Of a stretch of 64,000 bases of DNA, positions 37,193-46,770 are shown piece after piece. The DNA is from Bryocella elongata (GTDB lineage: Bacteria; Acidobacteriota; Terriglobia; Terriglobales; Acidobacteriaceae): positions 992,001 to 1,056,000 of the forward strand of contig NZ_FNVA01000001.1 in assembly GCF_900108185.1 (NCBI RefSeq). Reading direction: 5' to 3'. Positions within the stretch are counted from its first letter, which is position 1, and every line of letters begins with the position of its first letter. The notes under the pieces are model-generated. The model had not been told where the DNA came from. It ran no database searches and saw nothing but the letters and a program-made list of their open reading frames with translations. The position numbers and the translations under genes are program-made.

Positions 37193-38221
37193 ATGAGCCG
37201 ACTACAAAATATCTCTGCCTCGCTGAATACGACCACTGCACACGTGCTGGACTCGTCGCCTGCTGGCGGCACGATCCCCAAGGATGAGCATTTCTTCAAA
37301 GCCATCCTTGAGGGGTGGCACACAGACCTGATCGCCTTCGTCCAGAACGGCGTTCCGAAGTTGGTCGTGGCGTTTCTTCTGGCGTTCCTTGCCCAGCGCG
37401 TGACTGCATTCTTTGTTCGCCGCCTGCAGCATCGCGCCGACAAGCTGGTGGGAAACTCGCAGAGGGCTGCCCAATTGCGCACCATGGCCGCCATCGTACG
37501 CGCGACGGCTTACGGTGTCATCGGCTTTTACCTGTTCGTCGAATTCCTCGCCGCGCTCAACGTCTCTCTCGGGCCGTTCATCGCGTCGGCAGGAGTCATC
37601 GGCCTTGGCATCAGCTTCGGAGCGCAGTCGATCTTCAAGGACATGCTCACCGGCATCTTCATCCTCATTGAGGACCAGTACAACGTCGGCGACACAATCA
37701 AAATCGCGTCCCTGACCGGCACGGTGGAAGATCTCTCGCTGCGCATCACGCGCCTGCGTGATGGCGATGGCACGCTGTACATCGTTCCCAACTCGCAGAT
37801 CACGACGGTGTCGAACCTCTCGCGCGACTTCGCGGTGGGCACGCTGAATGTAAGTGTCGATGCCCGCGAAGATCCAGATCGTGTCCTGCGCGTGCTGCAG
37901 CAGCTCGCGACCTCCGTGCGGAACGATGTGGCCTTCAAGGACATCGTCATCAGCGATCCTTCGATCCCCGGCGTCGACAAGATCTCCGGCTACGAGGTGA
38001 TCTATCCCATCACCGTCCGGGTGATGGTGAACCAGCGCGACGGCGTGCTGCGTGAGCTTCGCCGCCGGGTCCTGAAGGCCTTTGCCGACGAGAGCATTGC
38101 CTTTGGCTCGACGAGCTCAACCATGATCCTGCAGAGCCCCGACCCGAAGGCCGAGGCCGCAAAGGCCAAGGCGGACGCGGCTGCGGAGCCGTTGCCATCG
38201 ACGCCCACCCCGGGAGCGTGA
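37193..38221 (+). CDS. MscS-family mechanosensitive channel
   Basis: A 342-aa small-conductance mechanosensitive channel protein. Three membrane helices (about 50-70, 92-115, 125-150) are followed by the conserved pore-lining region FIASAGVIGLGISFGAQSIFKDMLTGIFI, the beta domain ILIEDQYNVGDTIKI and TGTVEDLSLRITRLRDGDGTLYIVPNS, and an alpha-beta cytoplasmic vestibule. The C-terminal tail is Ala/Lys/Pro-rich. AGAGGT lies eight bases before the ATG. It is a single gene and ends in a hairpin that overlaps the end of the next, convergent gene. Confidence 0.93.
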   Translation: MSRLQNISASLNTTTAHVLDSSPAGGTIPKDEHFFKAILEGWHTDLIAFVQNGVPKLVVAFLLAFLAQRVTAFFVRRLQHRADKLVGNSQRAAQLRTMAAIVRATAYGVIGFYLFVEFLAALNVSLGPFIASAGVIGLGISFGAQSIFKDMLTGIFILIEDQYNVGDTIKIASLTGTVEDLSLRITRLRDGDGTLYIVPNSQITTVSNLSRDFAVGTLNVSVDAREDPDRVLRVLQQLATSVRNDVAFKDIVISDPSIPGVDKISGYEVIYPITVRVMVNQRDGVLRELRRRVLKAFADESIAFGSTSSTMILQSPDPKAEAAKAKADAAAEPLPSTPTPGA

Positions 38222-38255
38222 CAACGCTCTGACGGCCTACTCCGTCAGAGCGTTG
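38222..38255. terminator. Terminator hairpin reaching into a coding end
   Basis: A perfect 14-bp stem (38222-38235 with 38242-38255, CAACGCTCTGACGG and complement) around a CCTACT loop. The left arm starts right after the mscS stop; the minus-strand DUF255 gene's stop codon (38237-38239) lies in the loop and its last codons form the right arm. Confidence 0.85.
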
Positions 38256-40345
38256 ATGACTTCCTCTCCGCTGCTCACCGGTGGCAGGCACGAGCTTCCG
38301 CGACAGATCAGAGCGACGCCGCCCTGCTCATGAGGAAGGTTCGGCAAGGTTTGCAATAGAGCGGGGGGAAGCGTCCTCAGCTGGTCCCGACGCACGGAGA
38401 TGACACTCTTGTTGACCATGAAGCGGGCTGTGGCGGCGAGCTGCATGTCCGCCGCCGCTGAATCGTCACCCACAACGCATACCTGAACCGAACCCGAAAT
38501 CGCGCGACGCAGCGCAAGCCCGTAGCTTGCGGAGTACAGGCCGAAGTGCTCGACCATGCCACCGAAAGCCTCCAGCGTTTCGCGTGCGAGCTTCTCGTAC
38601 TGAGGATCGTCGGCCAGTGCGCTGAGTCGCAGAAGCACCATCGCTGCAGTTGAGTTTCCGGCGGGCGTCGGAGAGTCCTGCAGCGGCTTGCGCTGTGCAG
38701 AGAGTGCGCCGAGAGCTCCGGGTTTGGTCTCTGCGTCGAAGAATCCGCCACCGCCCTCCGTGTCGTAAAAACGCTTGACCATCTGGTCGGCGAGCCCCTT
38801 GGCTGCCAGGTAGTACCGGATCTCTGCGGTCGCTTCCCATGCATCCAGCGCAGCGGCGGCGAGGAACGCATAGTCGTCGAGGACGGCATCAATGCGGACT
38901 GTGGTACCACCTTCGCCGTAAGCGACCACGCGAGCAAGGCCAAGTTCCGGATCCCACGCCGCATCGAGTACACGATCGAGCGACTTCAGCGCGAACGCAA
39001 CGGGCTCGGCGAGGCGCAGCGTGCGGCCGGCGATGAGGTACGCCGAGATGCACATGCCGTTCCAACCGGTGTAGATGGTCTTGTCGACATACGGCGTGCG
39101 GCGCTGCAGCCGTGCCGCGTACATCTTGCCCTGGGCGGCCTCAAGGAGAGCTTGCGCTTCTTCGCCGCTCCTGCCAAGGGTGTTCGCCACGACTGCAATG
39201 TCTGCCGGGACGTGCAGCACGTTCTTCGACGGATTGTGGTGCATGTCGCCAACGACGCGAATGTTGAAGTATGCCGCGGCTACTTCAAGCTCCTCGGGCG
39301 TGAGTGCCGCCGCGGCCTCGTCGCGCGTCCAGGTGAAGTAGTCGCCATCGTCATCGAGCGAATCGTCGGCATCCTGTGAAGCGTAGAACCCGCCATGGAC
39401 GCGATCGGAAAGCCAACCGTCCATCCACCGTATGATGTCCTTCGCAACGGCGGCAAACTCCGGATCGGCGGTGCTGGCGAAGGCATGCGCGTAGTTCTTC
39501 AACAGCTCGGAGTTGTCATACGCCATCTTCTCGAAGTGCGGCACGATCCAGCGTTCATCGACCGAATAGCGATGGAAGCCGCCGGCGAGCTGGTCGTAGA
39601 TGCCGCCTCGCGCCATACGCTTGAGCGTGGTCAGCGCGACCTCACGCGACTTATCCGACAACGCCGTACCCCGCGTAGCTTCATCCAGCAGAAGATCGAT
39701 TGCACCCGAGTGCGGGAACTTGGGCTGCGAGCCAAAGCCGCCATTACGCGGATCGTACGAGGTCAGCGCCGCCCCGATGAGCTTCTCAAGCAGCGGCGTT
39801 CCCGGATCCTTCGCGAAGGCTGAGAAGCTCTCATTGTGCTCGATGGCGTTCATCACGCTCGCAGCCGTCTCTTCCACCTCGGTGCGGCGTTCGGCGTAAG
39901 CCCCCGCAATCGATCGCAGGACGGAGCCAAAGCCCGGGCGGCCATAACGGTTGTCGGGAGGAAAGTACGTGCCGCCGAAGAAGGGCTTGCCATCCGGCGT
40001 GAGGAATGCGGTCAGTGGCCAGCCGCCCTGCCCACTGATCGCTGAGACGGCGCTCTGATAACGGACATCAACGTCGGGGCGCTCGTCGCGATCGACCTTC
40101 ACCGCAACGAAGAGGTCGTTGATCATCGCGGCCATCTGCGGATCTTCGTAGCTCTCGCGATCCATCACGTGGCACCAGTGGCACCAGACCGCGCCAATGT
40201 CCAGCAGGACGGGCTTGTTCTCGCGCTGGGCGCGCTCAAAAGCCTCCGCGCCCCACTCGTGCCAGTTCACCGGCTGATGCCGTGCGGAGCGGAGGTAAGC
40301 GGATGCGGAGTTGGCAAGTGCGTTGAGGGAATGCTCGTGACTCAT
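38237..40345 (-). CDS. DUF255 thioredoxin-fold protein (YyaL/SPATA20 family)
   Basis: A 702-aa protein with an N-terminal thioredoxin-like domain (about 1-160: NALANSASAYLRSARHQPVNWHEWG, PVLLDIGAVWCHWCHVMDRESYED, GQGGWPLTAFLTPDGKPFFGGTYFPP) and a C-terminal six-hairpin-glycosidase-like region (GGFHRYSVDERWIVPHFEKMAYDN, GGFYASQDADD, YTGWNGMCISAYLIAGRTL, SPTPAGNSTAA). The redox motif is CHWC. These proteins occur across bacteria and animals; the role is not settled. It has no signal peptide, so it is cytoplasmic. Length is normal. Confidence 0.93.
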   Translation of the reverse strand: MSHEHSLNALANSASAYLRSARHQPVNWHEWGAEAFERAQRENKPVLLDIGAVWCHWCHVMDRESYEDPQMAAMINDLFVAVKVDRDERPDVDVRYQSAVSAISGQGGWPLTAFLTPDGKPFFGGTYFPPDNRYGRPGFGSVLRSIAGAYAERRTEVEETAASVMNAIEHNESFSAFAKDPGTPLLEKLIGAALTSYDPRNGGFGSQPKFPHSGAIDLLLDEATRGTALSDKSREVALTTLKRMARGGIYDQLAGGFHRYSVDERWIVPHFEKMAYDNSELLKNYAHAFASTADPEFAAVAKDIIRWMDGWLSDRVHGGFYASQDADDSLDDDGDYFTWTRDEAAAALTPEELEVAAAYFNIRVVGDMHHNPSKNVLHVPADIAVVANTLGRSGEEAQALLEAAQGKMYAARLQRRTPYVDKTIYTGWNGMCISAYLIAGRTLRLAEPVAFALKSLDRVLDAAWDPELGLARVVAYGEGGTTVRIDAVLDDYAFLAAAALDAWEATAEIRYYLAAKGLADQMVKRFYDTEGGGGFFDAETKPGALGALSAQRKPLQDSPTPAGNSTAAMVLLRLSALADDPQYEKLARETLEAFGGMVEHFGLYSASYGLALRRAISGSVQVCVVGDDSAAADMQLAATARFMVNKSVISVRRDQLRTLPPALLQTLPNLPHEQGGVALICRGSSCLPPVSSGEEVINALTE

Positions 40346-40416
40346 ACGTGCTTAAGTCTACGCGGCGGGCACTGTGGTTGATTCACAGAGCCCCCGATCC
40401 GCAATCCACGAGCGAC

Positions 40417-40448
40417 AAAACAAACGCGCCGGCGATGAGGCCGGCACG
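40417..40448 (-). terminator. Rho-independent terminator of the TolC-family gene
   Basis: On the minus strand a 9-bp stem CGTGCCGGC/GCCGGCGCG (one G-U pair, 40425-40433 with 40440-40448) with a 6-nt loop is followed by TTTGTTTT. This is the only hairpin in the window with a classical U-rich tail, and it lies 23 bp after the stop of the 40472-42562 gene. Confidence 0.85.
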
Positions 40449-40471
40449 TTGCTGTGGAGGTTGCGGTAAGA

Positions 40472-42562
40472 CTAGCTTGCGGGTGGTGGCGGAGCTACAG
40501 CCGGAATCGGCTTGGGTGCTGCCGGAGGCTCCGGCTTCGTGAGCCCCGGGATCGCCGGGACCTTCGATATCGAGCCCGAAGCGGCATCGGTGATGCTGAT
40601 GCCATAGTCGTCCAGGGTTGAGGCGAGCAGCTGCCGCAGTGCTGCACGGTCCTTCGCGTACGCGGCCTTTGCGGCGATCAACGTGTTCTCCGACAGCGCG
40701 AGATTACGCTGCTGTTGCAGCACGAGAGCCGTGGTGGAAGCGCCGAGGTGATACTTCTTCTGCTCGGAGTCCAGCGATTGCGCGGCGTAGTCGCGCGAAG
40801 CCTGGGAGGCGTTGACCTGAGCGCGATCATTGGTCAGCGCAAACTGGCTGTTGATCACATTCATGCGGATCTGCGTGTAGAGCTGTTGCAGGCGCATCTC
40901 GCTCTGCCGAAGCTCCATCTGTGAACGGGCCTGGTCGGCCTGGGCCACGCGGTTTCGCAGCGGGATGTTGATGTTCACCCCGACGCCGTAGTTCTGGTTG
41001 GTGTTGTTGAACGTGCTGTTCAGCACCGACCCATAGCCGGAATTGGTAGGGCACGCGGAGATCGGGAAGCCGTAGAGCTGGACTTCCTGCGCGCACGCCG
41101 GACTCACCGTACCACCAAGCCCGCTACCGCCATAGAAGCCATAGGCGTCGACCACCGGGAGCAGGCCATTCCGCTCTGCCTTGATAGTGATCTGGTTGTT
41201 CTTCATGTTCAGGACGGCTTGCTCGATCTGCGGGTTGTTCGAGTAAGCCTCCTTCACAAGGTCATCGGCAGTGACGTCCTCTTCAGGCAGGCGCTCGAGG
41301 CTGACGCGGTCCGTCGGAATCACTGGAGCAGCGGACAGCGCGGCATCATTCAGGTTGCGAGCGATGGCCTGCTTCATCAGCAACTGCTGGTATTCAAGAT
41401 TGGTCTGCGAAGCGACGAGCGCCTGTTTATCGCTGGCGACCGAAGCATCGGAGTTCACCACATCGAGCGGGGCCAGCGTACCGATCTCGACCTGCTTGCG
41501 ATTGTCGGCGGTGAGCTGCGAGGACTGGGTGAGCGCCCGCTCTTTGGCCTGCTCATCTTCATAGGCACTCACCAGTGCCCAGTAGATGTTCTCCACCTGG
41601 TTGACCGTGTAGAGCAGCTGTTGCCGGAAGGCCGCATCCGTAATCTGGCGGGTGTTCTTCGCCTGCAGGATGAAGCGGCCGTTGATCCCCGGGCCGAAGC
41701 CCTGCAAGAGGTGCTGCGTTACCTGCGCGACGAGGCTCGTATTGAGCTGCGGTGTGTACGCGCTGTTCGGGTTGTTCGTGCTCACGCGTTGGTTGTTGAA
41801 GGTCACCTGCATCTGCGTGCCCGAGAGGAAACCCTGGGTGTAGCCAAAGTTGAAGGTGCCGGTGTTGTTGTAGATCGAAGGCAGACCGCCGCTGAACAGG
41901 GGCGTCGCCTGCGCCTGTTTCTGCGACTGGTACTCGATCGCACTGGTCAGCGTGGGATCCATGTTCTCGGGCGTCGGGCCCGCACCATTGGTGCTGAGCA
42001 CGATACCGCCCGAGCCGGTACCTGAACCACCGGCAGCGCTGCTGGTACCGCCCGGGCCACCGCCGCTGGTGATGGTCGAGGTTGAGCCGCCGATGGTGTT
42101 CGTCACGAGGCCCGTGGAGACGCCGCGCAACGAGGCTCCGGCCCGGGCACGAAGCAGATCCGTGTCTGCGATGTCCAGGTTGATGCGGGCGATCGCGATG
42201 TCGAAGTTGTTCTCGAGGGCCAACGTCACAGCATCAGACAGGCTCAGGTAGATCTTGCCGTCGCGCAGGAGGTCGTCGAGGCGGGGCGTGTTTGTGAGGC
42301 GCGGCTCGGGGTAGTCCGTCCGCTGATACCAGCTCAAAGGGTTGGGAAAGCCCGAATGGCCCTTGCTGTAATCGTGCGCGGTCGGCCGCAGGAAGAGCGG
42401 CTGCGTGGGGTTCGGAGCCGCAGGCAGTGCCGCGCTCACCGGCGCGGCGTTCGAAGATACCTGCTGTGCTGCGGCGACCTGCGCCACGGCCGGTGTAACC
42501 GAACTCCACACCACGAGGGCCACGCAGGCCGCAGCCTGCCCATGCTTCCAGTTCACGATCAA
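40472..42562 (-). CDS. Large TolC-family outer-membrane protein
   Basis: A 696-aa protein with a signal peptide (AAACVALVVWSSVTPAVAQ) and the paired helical repeats of TolC: LSLSDAVTLALENNFDIAIARINLDIADTDLLRARAG in the first half, and EEDVTADDLVKEAYSNNPQIEQAVLNMKNNQITIKAERNG in the second, followed by NYGVGVNINIPLRNRVAQAD. It is about 200 residues longer than E. coli TolC because of a Gly/Ser/Thr-rich segment (about 160-215) and a Pro-rich C-terminal tail. No pump gene is adjacent, so its partner cannot be named. It is divergent from truA and ends at a strong terminator. Confidence 0.88.
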   Translation of the reverse strand: MIVNWKHGQAAACVALVVWSSVTPAVAQVAAAQQVSSNAAPVSAALPAAPNPTQPLFLRPTAHDYSKGHSGFPNPLSWYQRTDYPEPRLTNTPRLDDLLRDGKIYLSLSDAVTLALENNFDIAIARINLDIADTDLLRARAGASLRGVSTGLVTNTIGGSTSTITSGGGPGGTSSAAGGSGTGSGGIVLSTNGAGPTPENMDPTLTSAIEYQSQKQAQATPLFSGGLPSIYNNTGTFNFGYTQGFLSGTQMQVTFNNQRVSTNNPNSAYTPQLNTSLVAQVTQHLLQGFGPGINGRFILQAKNTRQITDAAFRQQLLYTVNQVENIYWALVSAYEDEQAKERALTQSSQLTADNRKQVEIGTLAPLDVVNSDASVASDKQALVASQTNLEYQQLLMKQAIARNLNDAALSAAPVIPTDRVSLERLPEEDVTADDLVKEAYSNNPQIEQAVLNMKNNQITIKAERNGLLPVVDAYGFYGGSGLGGTVSPACAQEVQLYGFPISACPTNSGYGSVLNSTFNNTNQNYGVGVNINIPLRNRVAQADQARSQMELRQSEMRLQQLYTQIRMNVINSQFALTNDRAQVNASQASRDYAAQSLDSEQKKYHLGASTTALVLQQQRNLALSENTLIAAKAAYAKDRAALRQLLASTLDDYGISITDAASGSISKVPAIPGLTKPEPPAAPKPIPAVAPPPPAS

Positions 42563-42780
42563 CTCTCCAGCCGGAGCGGCACATGGATGGACGATTGCTG
42601 CCCGGCACAGTCAGCTACGCGGACTGTGCCCGATTGGTTCCCTTTGCGCTCAGGACAAGCTCAAGTATAGGTGCGGAACCGAGGTGCGGGGGTGGTGAGT
42701 GCCAGCCCCGCCCGTCTTAGTCCAGTGCTTCCCTGCCGCCCCCGTGGCGTCCGATCGCACCGCTCCCGTATCGTGGAGGA

Positions 42781-43713
42781 GTGCCGCACTTCAAGCTGAC
42801 CCTGAGCTACGACGGAACGCCGTATCACGGCTGGCAGGTGCAACCGGACCTGAGCACCGTGCAGGGCTGCCTGGCGCACGCCATCGCCGAGGTCACCGGG
42901 GAAAACGTGCTTCCGCAGGGCTCGGGGCGAACCGACGCCGGGGTTCATGCGCTGGGCCAGGTGGCCTCTTTCAGCCTCGCGGTCAGGATTCCCGTCGCGA
43001 ACCTCCATCGCGCGCTGAACCGTGTCTTACCTCCCAGCATCCGTGTGCTCACGACGGAGGAGGTCGACGCCTCCTTCCACGCGCGGCACAGCTCTCGCGG
43101 CAAGATCTACGAATACCGGCTCTTCGAGCGTCGCAGGCACGGCGGTCCGCTGCTCGCTGGTCGCCTGCCGGAACGCGCATGTTCCCCGTTTCTCGCCCCC
43201 TGGGTGTGGGACTGCCGGTGGCCTCTGGATCTCGCGGCCATGGAGAGCGGGGCTACGCCGCTGATTGGAACGCAGGATTTTTCCAGCTTTGCCGCAGGCG
43301 ACCTGGACAAGGGGCAACGGCTGGCAGACGACGACTCGGACCCGGGCGAATCTGGCCCTAACCCGATCAAAACGATTCACTCGATTGCCCTGGCCCGAAC
43401 GGAAGAACTGCTCACCTTCCGAATCCACGGCTCGGGATTTCTCCACCACATGGTCCGCAACATCGTGGGCACACTGGTGGAGATCGGTCGCGGGGCCCTG
43501 ACACCAGAGCGGATGACCGGCATCCTCACGGCGAGAGATCGCAGTGCAGCCGGCCCTACAGCGCCGGCTAAAGGACTTTTTTTGGCCGAAGTGATCTACC
43601 CTCCGCATCCAATCTTCGAGCACATGCGGCTGGATCGCACGAGCCTGGAGGCCTCTGGAATGGAATCGCGCGGGATGGATATCGTCGCGGAACATGAGGA
43701 AGTCGCGCGATGA
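42781..43713 (+). CDS. truA: tRNA pseudouridine synthase A
   Basis: Makes pseudouridine at tRNA positions 38-40. The 310-aa protein begins with a GTG (42781) directly after GTGGAGGA and reads MPHFKLTLSYDGTPYHGWQVQ. The catalytic aspartate is Asp52 in GRTDAGVHALGQVASF; RGKIYEYRLF and HGSGFLHHMVRNIVGTLVEIGRG are also diagnostic. The C-terminus is extended by about 35 residues after the usual end. Its stop overlaps the ATG of the M20 peptidase (ATGA). Confidence 0.95.
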   Translation: MPHFKLTLSYDGTPYHGWQVQPDLSTVQGCLAHAIAEVTGENVLPQGSGRTDAGVHALGQVASFSLAVRIPVANLHRALNRVLPPSIRVLTTEEVDASFHARHSSRGKIYEYRLFERRRHGGPLLAGRLPERACSPFLAPWVWDCRWPLDLAAMESGATPLIGTQDFSSFAAGDLDKGQRLADDDSDPGESGPNPIKTIHSIALARTEELLTFRIHGSGFLHHMVRNIVGTLVEIGRGALTPERMTGILTARDRSAAGPTAPAKGLFLAEVIYPPHPIFEHMRLDRTSLEASGMESRGMDIVAEHEEVAR

Positions 43714-45008
43714 GCTTTCCATTGCCGCCCGCGCCGCGCCGCATCGCTGGCCTGGCGGAGTTGCGTGCGGTGCATCAGGCCTTTCAATGGCTGCACCTGA
43801 ATGAGGTTCAACTCCGCCGCTGGCAGCTGGAGTTTCTTGCCATCCCTGCGCCGCCTTTCGGGGAAGGTCCCCGGGCCGCGTGGTTCCGGGACCGCTTCCA
43901 GGATCTGGGCCTCGAGAACGTCCACATCGACGCAATCGGCAATGCGCTGGGCGAACTCCGCGGAGCGAACGAAGGACCCGATCCTCCCCTGATGCTGCTC
44001 TCAGCACACCTGGATACCGTATTCCCGGAAGGGACGGACTGCACACCGCGTGAGGATGGCGACCGGATCCTCGGGCCCGGATCGTGCGACAACGGCGCAG
44101 GTCTCGCAGGGCTACTCGGCCTGGCTGCTGCGATGAAATGGTCGGGCGTCGAGCCTGCGTGCACCATCCTCTTTGCGGCTAACGTCGGCGAAGAGGGAGA
44201 AGGCGACCTTCGCGGCATGCGCCACCTCTTTGGTTCAGGCTCTGAGTACTTTCAGCGCATCGGAGCTGCTCTGGCGCTGGAAGGTAGCGGGACAGGATCG
44301 GCCGTCAACCGGGCTCTGGGCGGCCGACGGCTGCGGGTGACTGTTGGAGGGCCAGGTGGACATTCCTGGGCCGATGCCGGCCGGCTTAACCCCATCATCG
44401 CGCTGTCTGAGGCCATCGCGAAGCTGGGCGATCTCCGCCTCCCGCAGCGCCCGCGGACCACATTGAACGTAGGTACGATTCGCGGCGGAACGTCTGTCAA
44501 CTCCATCCCCGAGTTTGCCACTGCCGACTTTGACCTGCGGTCCATCGCTCCCATTGAGATCGACCGCGCCGAGCTGGCCGTCCTTCGCGTCCTCACGAAC
44601 GCGGTAGAGCGCTACAACCAGCCACTGGCACCGGCTCCATCTCCCGGAGGGGTCAAGGCCGTAATCCCGGACCTGCGGCTTACGCTTCACGCCGAACGCA
44701 TTGGCGATCGCCCGGCGGCGATGCTGATGCCAGGATCGGCGATCGCTCAATCCTTGAGCGCTGTGGACCGTCACCTGGGGATCGGAACCGAGCTGCGAAT
44801 CGGTTCGACCGACGCGAACCTCCCGCTCTCGCTGGGCATCCCTGCGCTGGCGGTTGGCGCGGGTGGACACGGCGCCGGAGTTCACACCCTCGCCGAGTTC
44901 TACGACCCCACAGGTCGTGAGCTTGCTCTGCGGCGGGTCTTGCTGCTGGCGCTCGATGCTTGCCAGATCGCCGCTGCGCCGCAGTCGCTCGATGCCGCCG
45001 CAGATTGA
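43710..45008 (+). CDS. M20-family metallopeptidase
   Basis: A 432-aa zinc peptidase of the M20/ArgE/DapE/PepT type. Metal-binding motifs are in order: LLSAHLDTVFP (His and first Asp), GPGSCDNGAGLAG (bridging Asp), VGEEGEGDLRGMRHL (catalytic Glu and ligand Glu) and the C-terminal GGHGAGVHTLAEFYD (His). The lid domain starts at RALGGRRLRVTVGGPGGHSWADAG. There is no signal peptide. It is translationally coupled to truA. Substrate unknown; a cytoplasmic di- or tripeptidase is the usual annotation. Confidence 0.9.
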   Translation: MSFPLPPAPRRIAGLAELRAVHQAFQWLHLNEVQLRRWQLEFLAIPAPPFGEGPRAAWFRDRFQDLGLENVHIDAIGNALGELRGANEGPDPPLMLLSAHLDTVFPEGTDCTPREDGDRILGPGSCDNGAGLAGLLGLAAAMKWSGVEPACTILFAANVGEEGEGDLRGMRHLFGSGSEYFQRIGAALALEGSGTGSAVNRALGGRRLRVTVGGPGGHSWADAGRLNPIIALSEAIAKLGDLRLPQRPRTTLNVGTIRGGTSVNSIPEFATADFDLRSIAPIEIDRAELAVLRVLTNAVERYNQPLAPAPSPGGVKAVIPDLRLTLHAERIGDRPAAMLMPGSAIAQSLSAVDRHLGIGTELRIGSTDANLPLSLGIPALAVGAGGHGAGVHTLAEFYDPTGRELALRRVLLLALDACQIAAAPQSLDAAAD

Positions 45009-45083
45009 GGCTGGCGCTGCATTCCCCCTAACCGTCCGCCAGGCCGCGAGCGCTCCAAGCGCCAATCCTGCGCCCTTCGTACA

Positions 45084-46700
45084 ATGAAAGATGCCATGAA
45101 ACTTGAAGACTTCACGCCATTCCGCAATGAGCCTTTTACTGACTTCACCACCGCAGAGAACAAGAACGCGATGCAGGAGGCGCTTGGGGTAGCTCGCTCC
45201 GCCCTTGGCCAGAGCTACGACCTGTACATCGGTGGCCGCCCGGAGCGGACTGCGAAGAAGTTCCACTCGGTGAATCCGGCGCGGCCCGCTGAGATCGTCG
45301 GCACCCATTTCGAGGCCGGACCTGAAGAGGCTCAGGCCGCCATCGACGCCGCGCAGCTGGCCTTCGCCACCTGGAAGCACACAACCGTCTCTGATCGTGC
45401 GGGGCTCCTCCTCAAAGCGGCTTCGATGATTCGCGAGCGGCATCTCGACTTCTGCGCGTGGCTGACGCTCGAGGTTGGCAAGAACTTCGCTGAGGCCGAC
45501 GCTGACGTAGGCGAATGCATCGACTTCCTCGAGTTTTATGCGCGCGAGGCACTGAAGCTGGACGCCGCCACCACTCCCATCCAGTTTCCGGGTGAGCGGA
45601 ATCTGCTACGCTACGTTCCTCTGGGCGTTGGGGCTGTCATTCCGCCGTGGAACTTCCCCTTCGCCATCATGGCGGGTATGACCTGCGCGGCGATCGTGAC
45701 CGGCAACACAGTCGTGCTCAAGCCTTCGCCCGACGCACCGACGATCGCTGCCCGTTTCGTCGAACTGATGATTGAAGCGGGGCTTCCCGATGGCGTCATC
45801 AACCTCGTGCAGGGTGGTCCCGACGTAGGGCGCGCTATCACCGAGAACGCCGCGATCCGGTTCATCGCCTTTACGGGCTCGAAGAAGGTTGGGCTCGAGA
45901 TCCACGCCAATGCAGCGAAGACTCTGCCAGGCCAGCGCTTTATCCGCCGCACCATCCTCGAGCTGGGTGGCAAGGACGCCATCATCGTCGAGGCGGACTG
46001 CGACATCGATGCAGCCGTTGAGGGCGTTGCAACCTCGGCCTTCGGATTCAACGGCCAGAAGTGCTCGGCCTGCTCGCGCGTCATCGTCGAGGACTCGATC
46101 TATGACGTCTTCTGCGATCGCCTTGCGGCGCGAGTTTCGAAGTTTGAAGTCGGCGATCCCGCCGAGAACGTGTATCTCGGCCCGGTGATCAATGAAGTCG
46201 CCAAGAAGCGGGTGCTCGATTACATCGAGATCGGCAAGACCGAAGGCAGACTGATCGCCGGTGGCAATGCCATCGACAAGGAAGGCGGCTACTACCTCGA
46301 GCCGACGATCTTCGCGGACATCGCGCCTACGTCGCGCATCGCCCAGGAAGAGGTCTTCGGTCCCCTGCTCGCGGTCATCCGCTCGAAGGGCTTCGATGAC
46401 GCGCTGGCCATCGCCAACGACACCGAGTACGGCCTCACCGGAGCGCTCTACACGAACTCCCGCGAGAAGCTGGCGCGCGCCCGCGACGAGTTCCACGTCG
46501 GCAACCTGTACTTCAATCGCAAGTGCACCGGGGCGATGGTGGGAGCTCACCCCTTTGGTGGCTTCAACCTCTCCGGAACTGACTCCAAGGCCGGCGGCCC
46601 GGACTATCTGCTGCTCTTTACGCAGGCCAAGTCGGTTGCTGAGAAGATTGGCGTCGTCTCACAACACGATGAGGAGCAGGAACAGCGGATGGGGATTTAG
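45084..46700 (+). CDS. pruA: 1-pyrroline-5-carboxylate (glutamate semialdehyde) dehydrogenase
   Basis: Oxidises glutamate-5-semialdehyde to glutamate in proline breakdown. The 538-aa protein has the RocA/P5CDH layout: an N-terminal KLEDFTPFRNEPFTDF extension, VGAVIPPWNFPFAIMAGM and VLKPSPDAP (NAD binding), FTGSKKVGLEI, the general base in ILELGGKDAIIV and the nucleophile Cys327 in GQKCSACSRVIV. The C-terminal FGGFNLSGTDSKAGGPDYLLLF is typical. ATG codons at 45084 and 45096 both lack a strong ribosome-binding site. The proline dehydrogenase partner is not in the window. Confidence 0.92.
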   Translation: MKDAMKLEDFTPFRNEPFTDFTTAENKNAMQEALGVARSALGQSYDLYIGGRPERTAKKFHSVNPARPAEIVGTHFEAGPEEAQAAIDAAQLAFATWKHTTVSDRAGLLLKAASMIRERHLDFCAWLTLEVGKNFAEADADVGECIDFLEFYAREALKLDAATTPIQFPGERNLLRYVPLGVGAVIPPWNFPFAIMAGMTCAAIVTGNTVVLKPSPDAPTIAARFVELMIEAGLPDGVINLVQGGPDVGRAITENAAIRFIAFTGSKKVGLEIHANAAKTLPGQRFIRRTILELGGKDAIIVEADCDIDAAVEGVATSAFGFNGQKCSACSRVIVEDSIYDVFCDRLAARVSKFEVGDPAENVYLGPVINEVAKKRVLDYIEIGKTEGRLIAGGNAIDKEGGYYLEPTIFADIAPTSRIAQEEVFGPLLAVIRSKGFDDALAIANDTEYGLTGALYTNSREKLARARDEFHVGNLYFNRKCTGAMVGAHPFGGFNLSGTDSKAGGPDYLLLFTQAKSVAEKIGVVSQHDEEQEQRMGI

Positions 46701-46716
46701 AAAATCGGCGAGACTG

Positions 46717-46765
46717 GATTCGGGAGACGGACGCGACCTTCAGGCCGTATCTCGTCTCTCGAATC
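46717..46765. terminator. Possible terminator with a long loop
   Basis: GATTCGGGAGACG (46717-46729) pairs with CGTCTCTCGAATC (46753-46765) over 13 positions with one G-U, around a 23-nt loop. It lies between the convergent P5C dehydrogenase and LuxR-type genes, matching the pattern at other convergent junctions, but the loop makes it less certain. Confidence 0.45.
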
Positions 46766-46770
46766 TGTTT

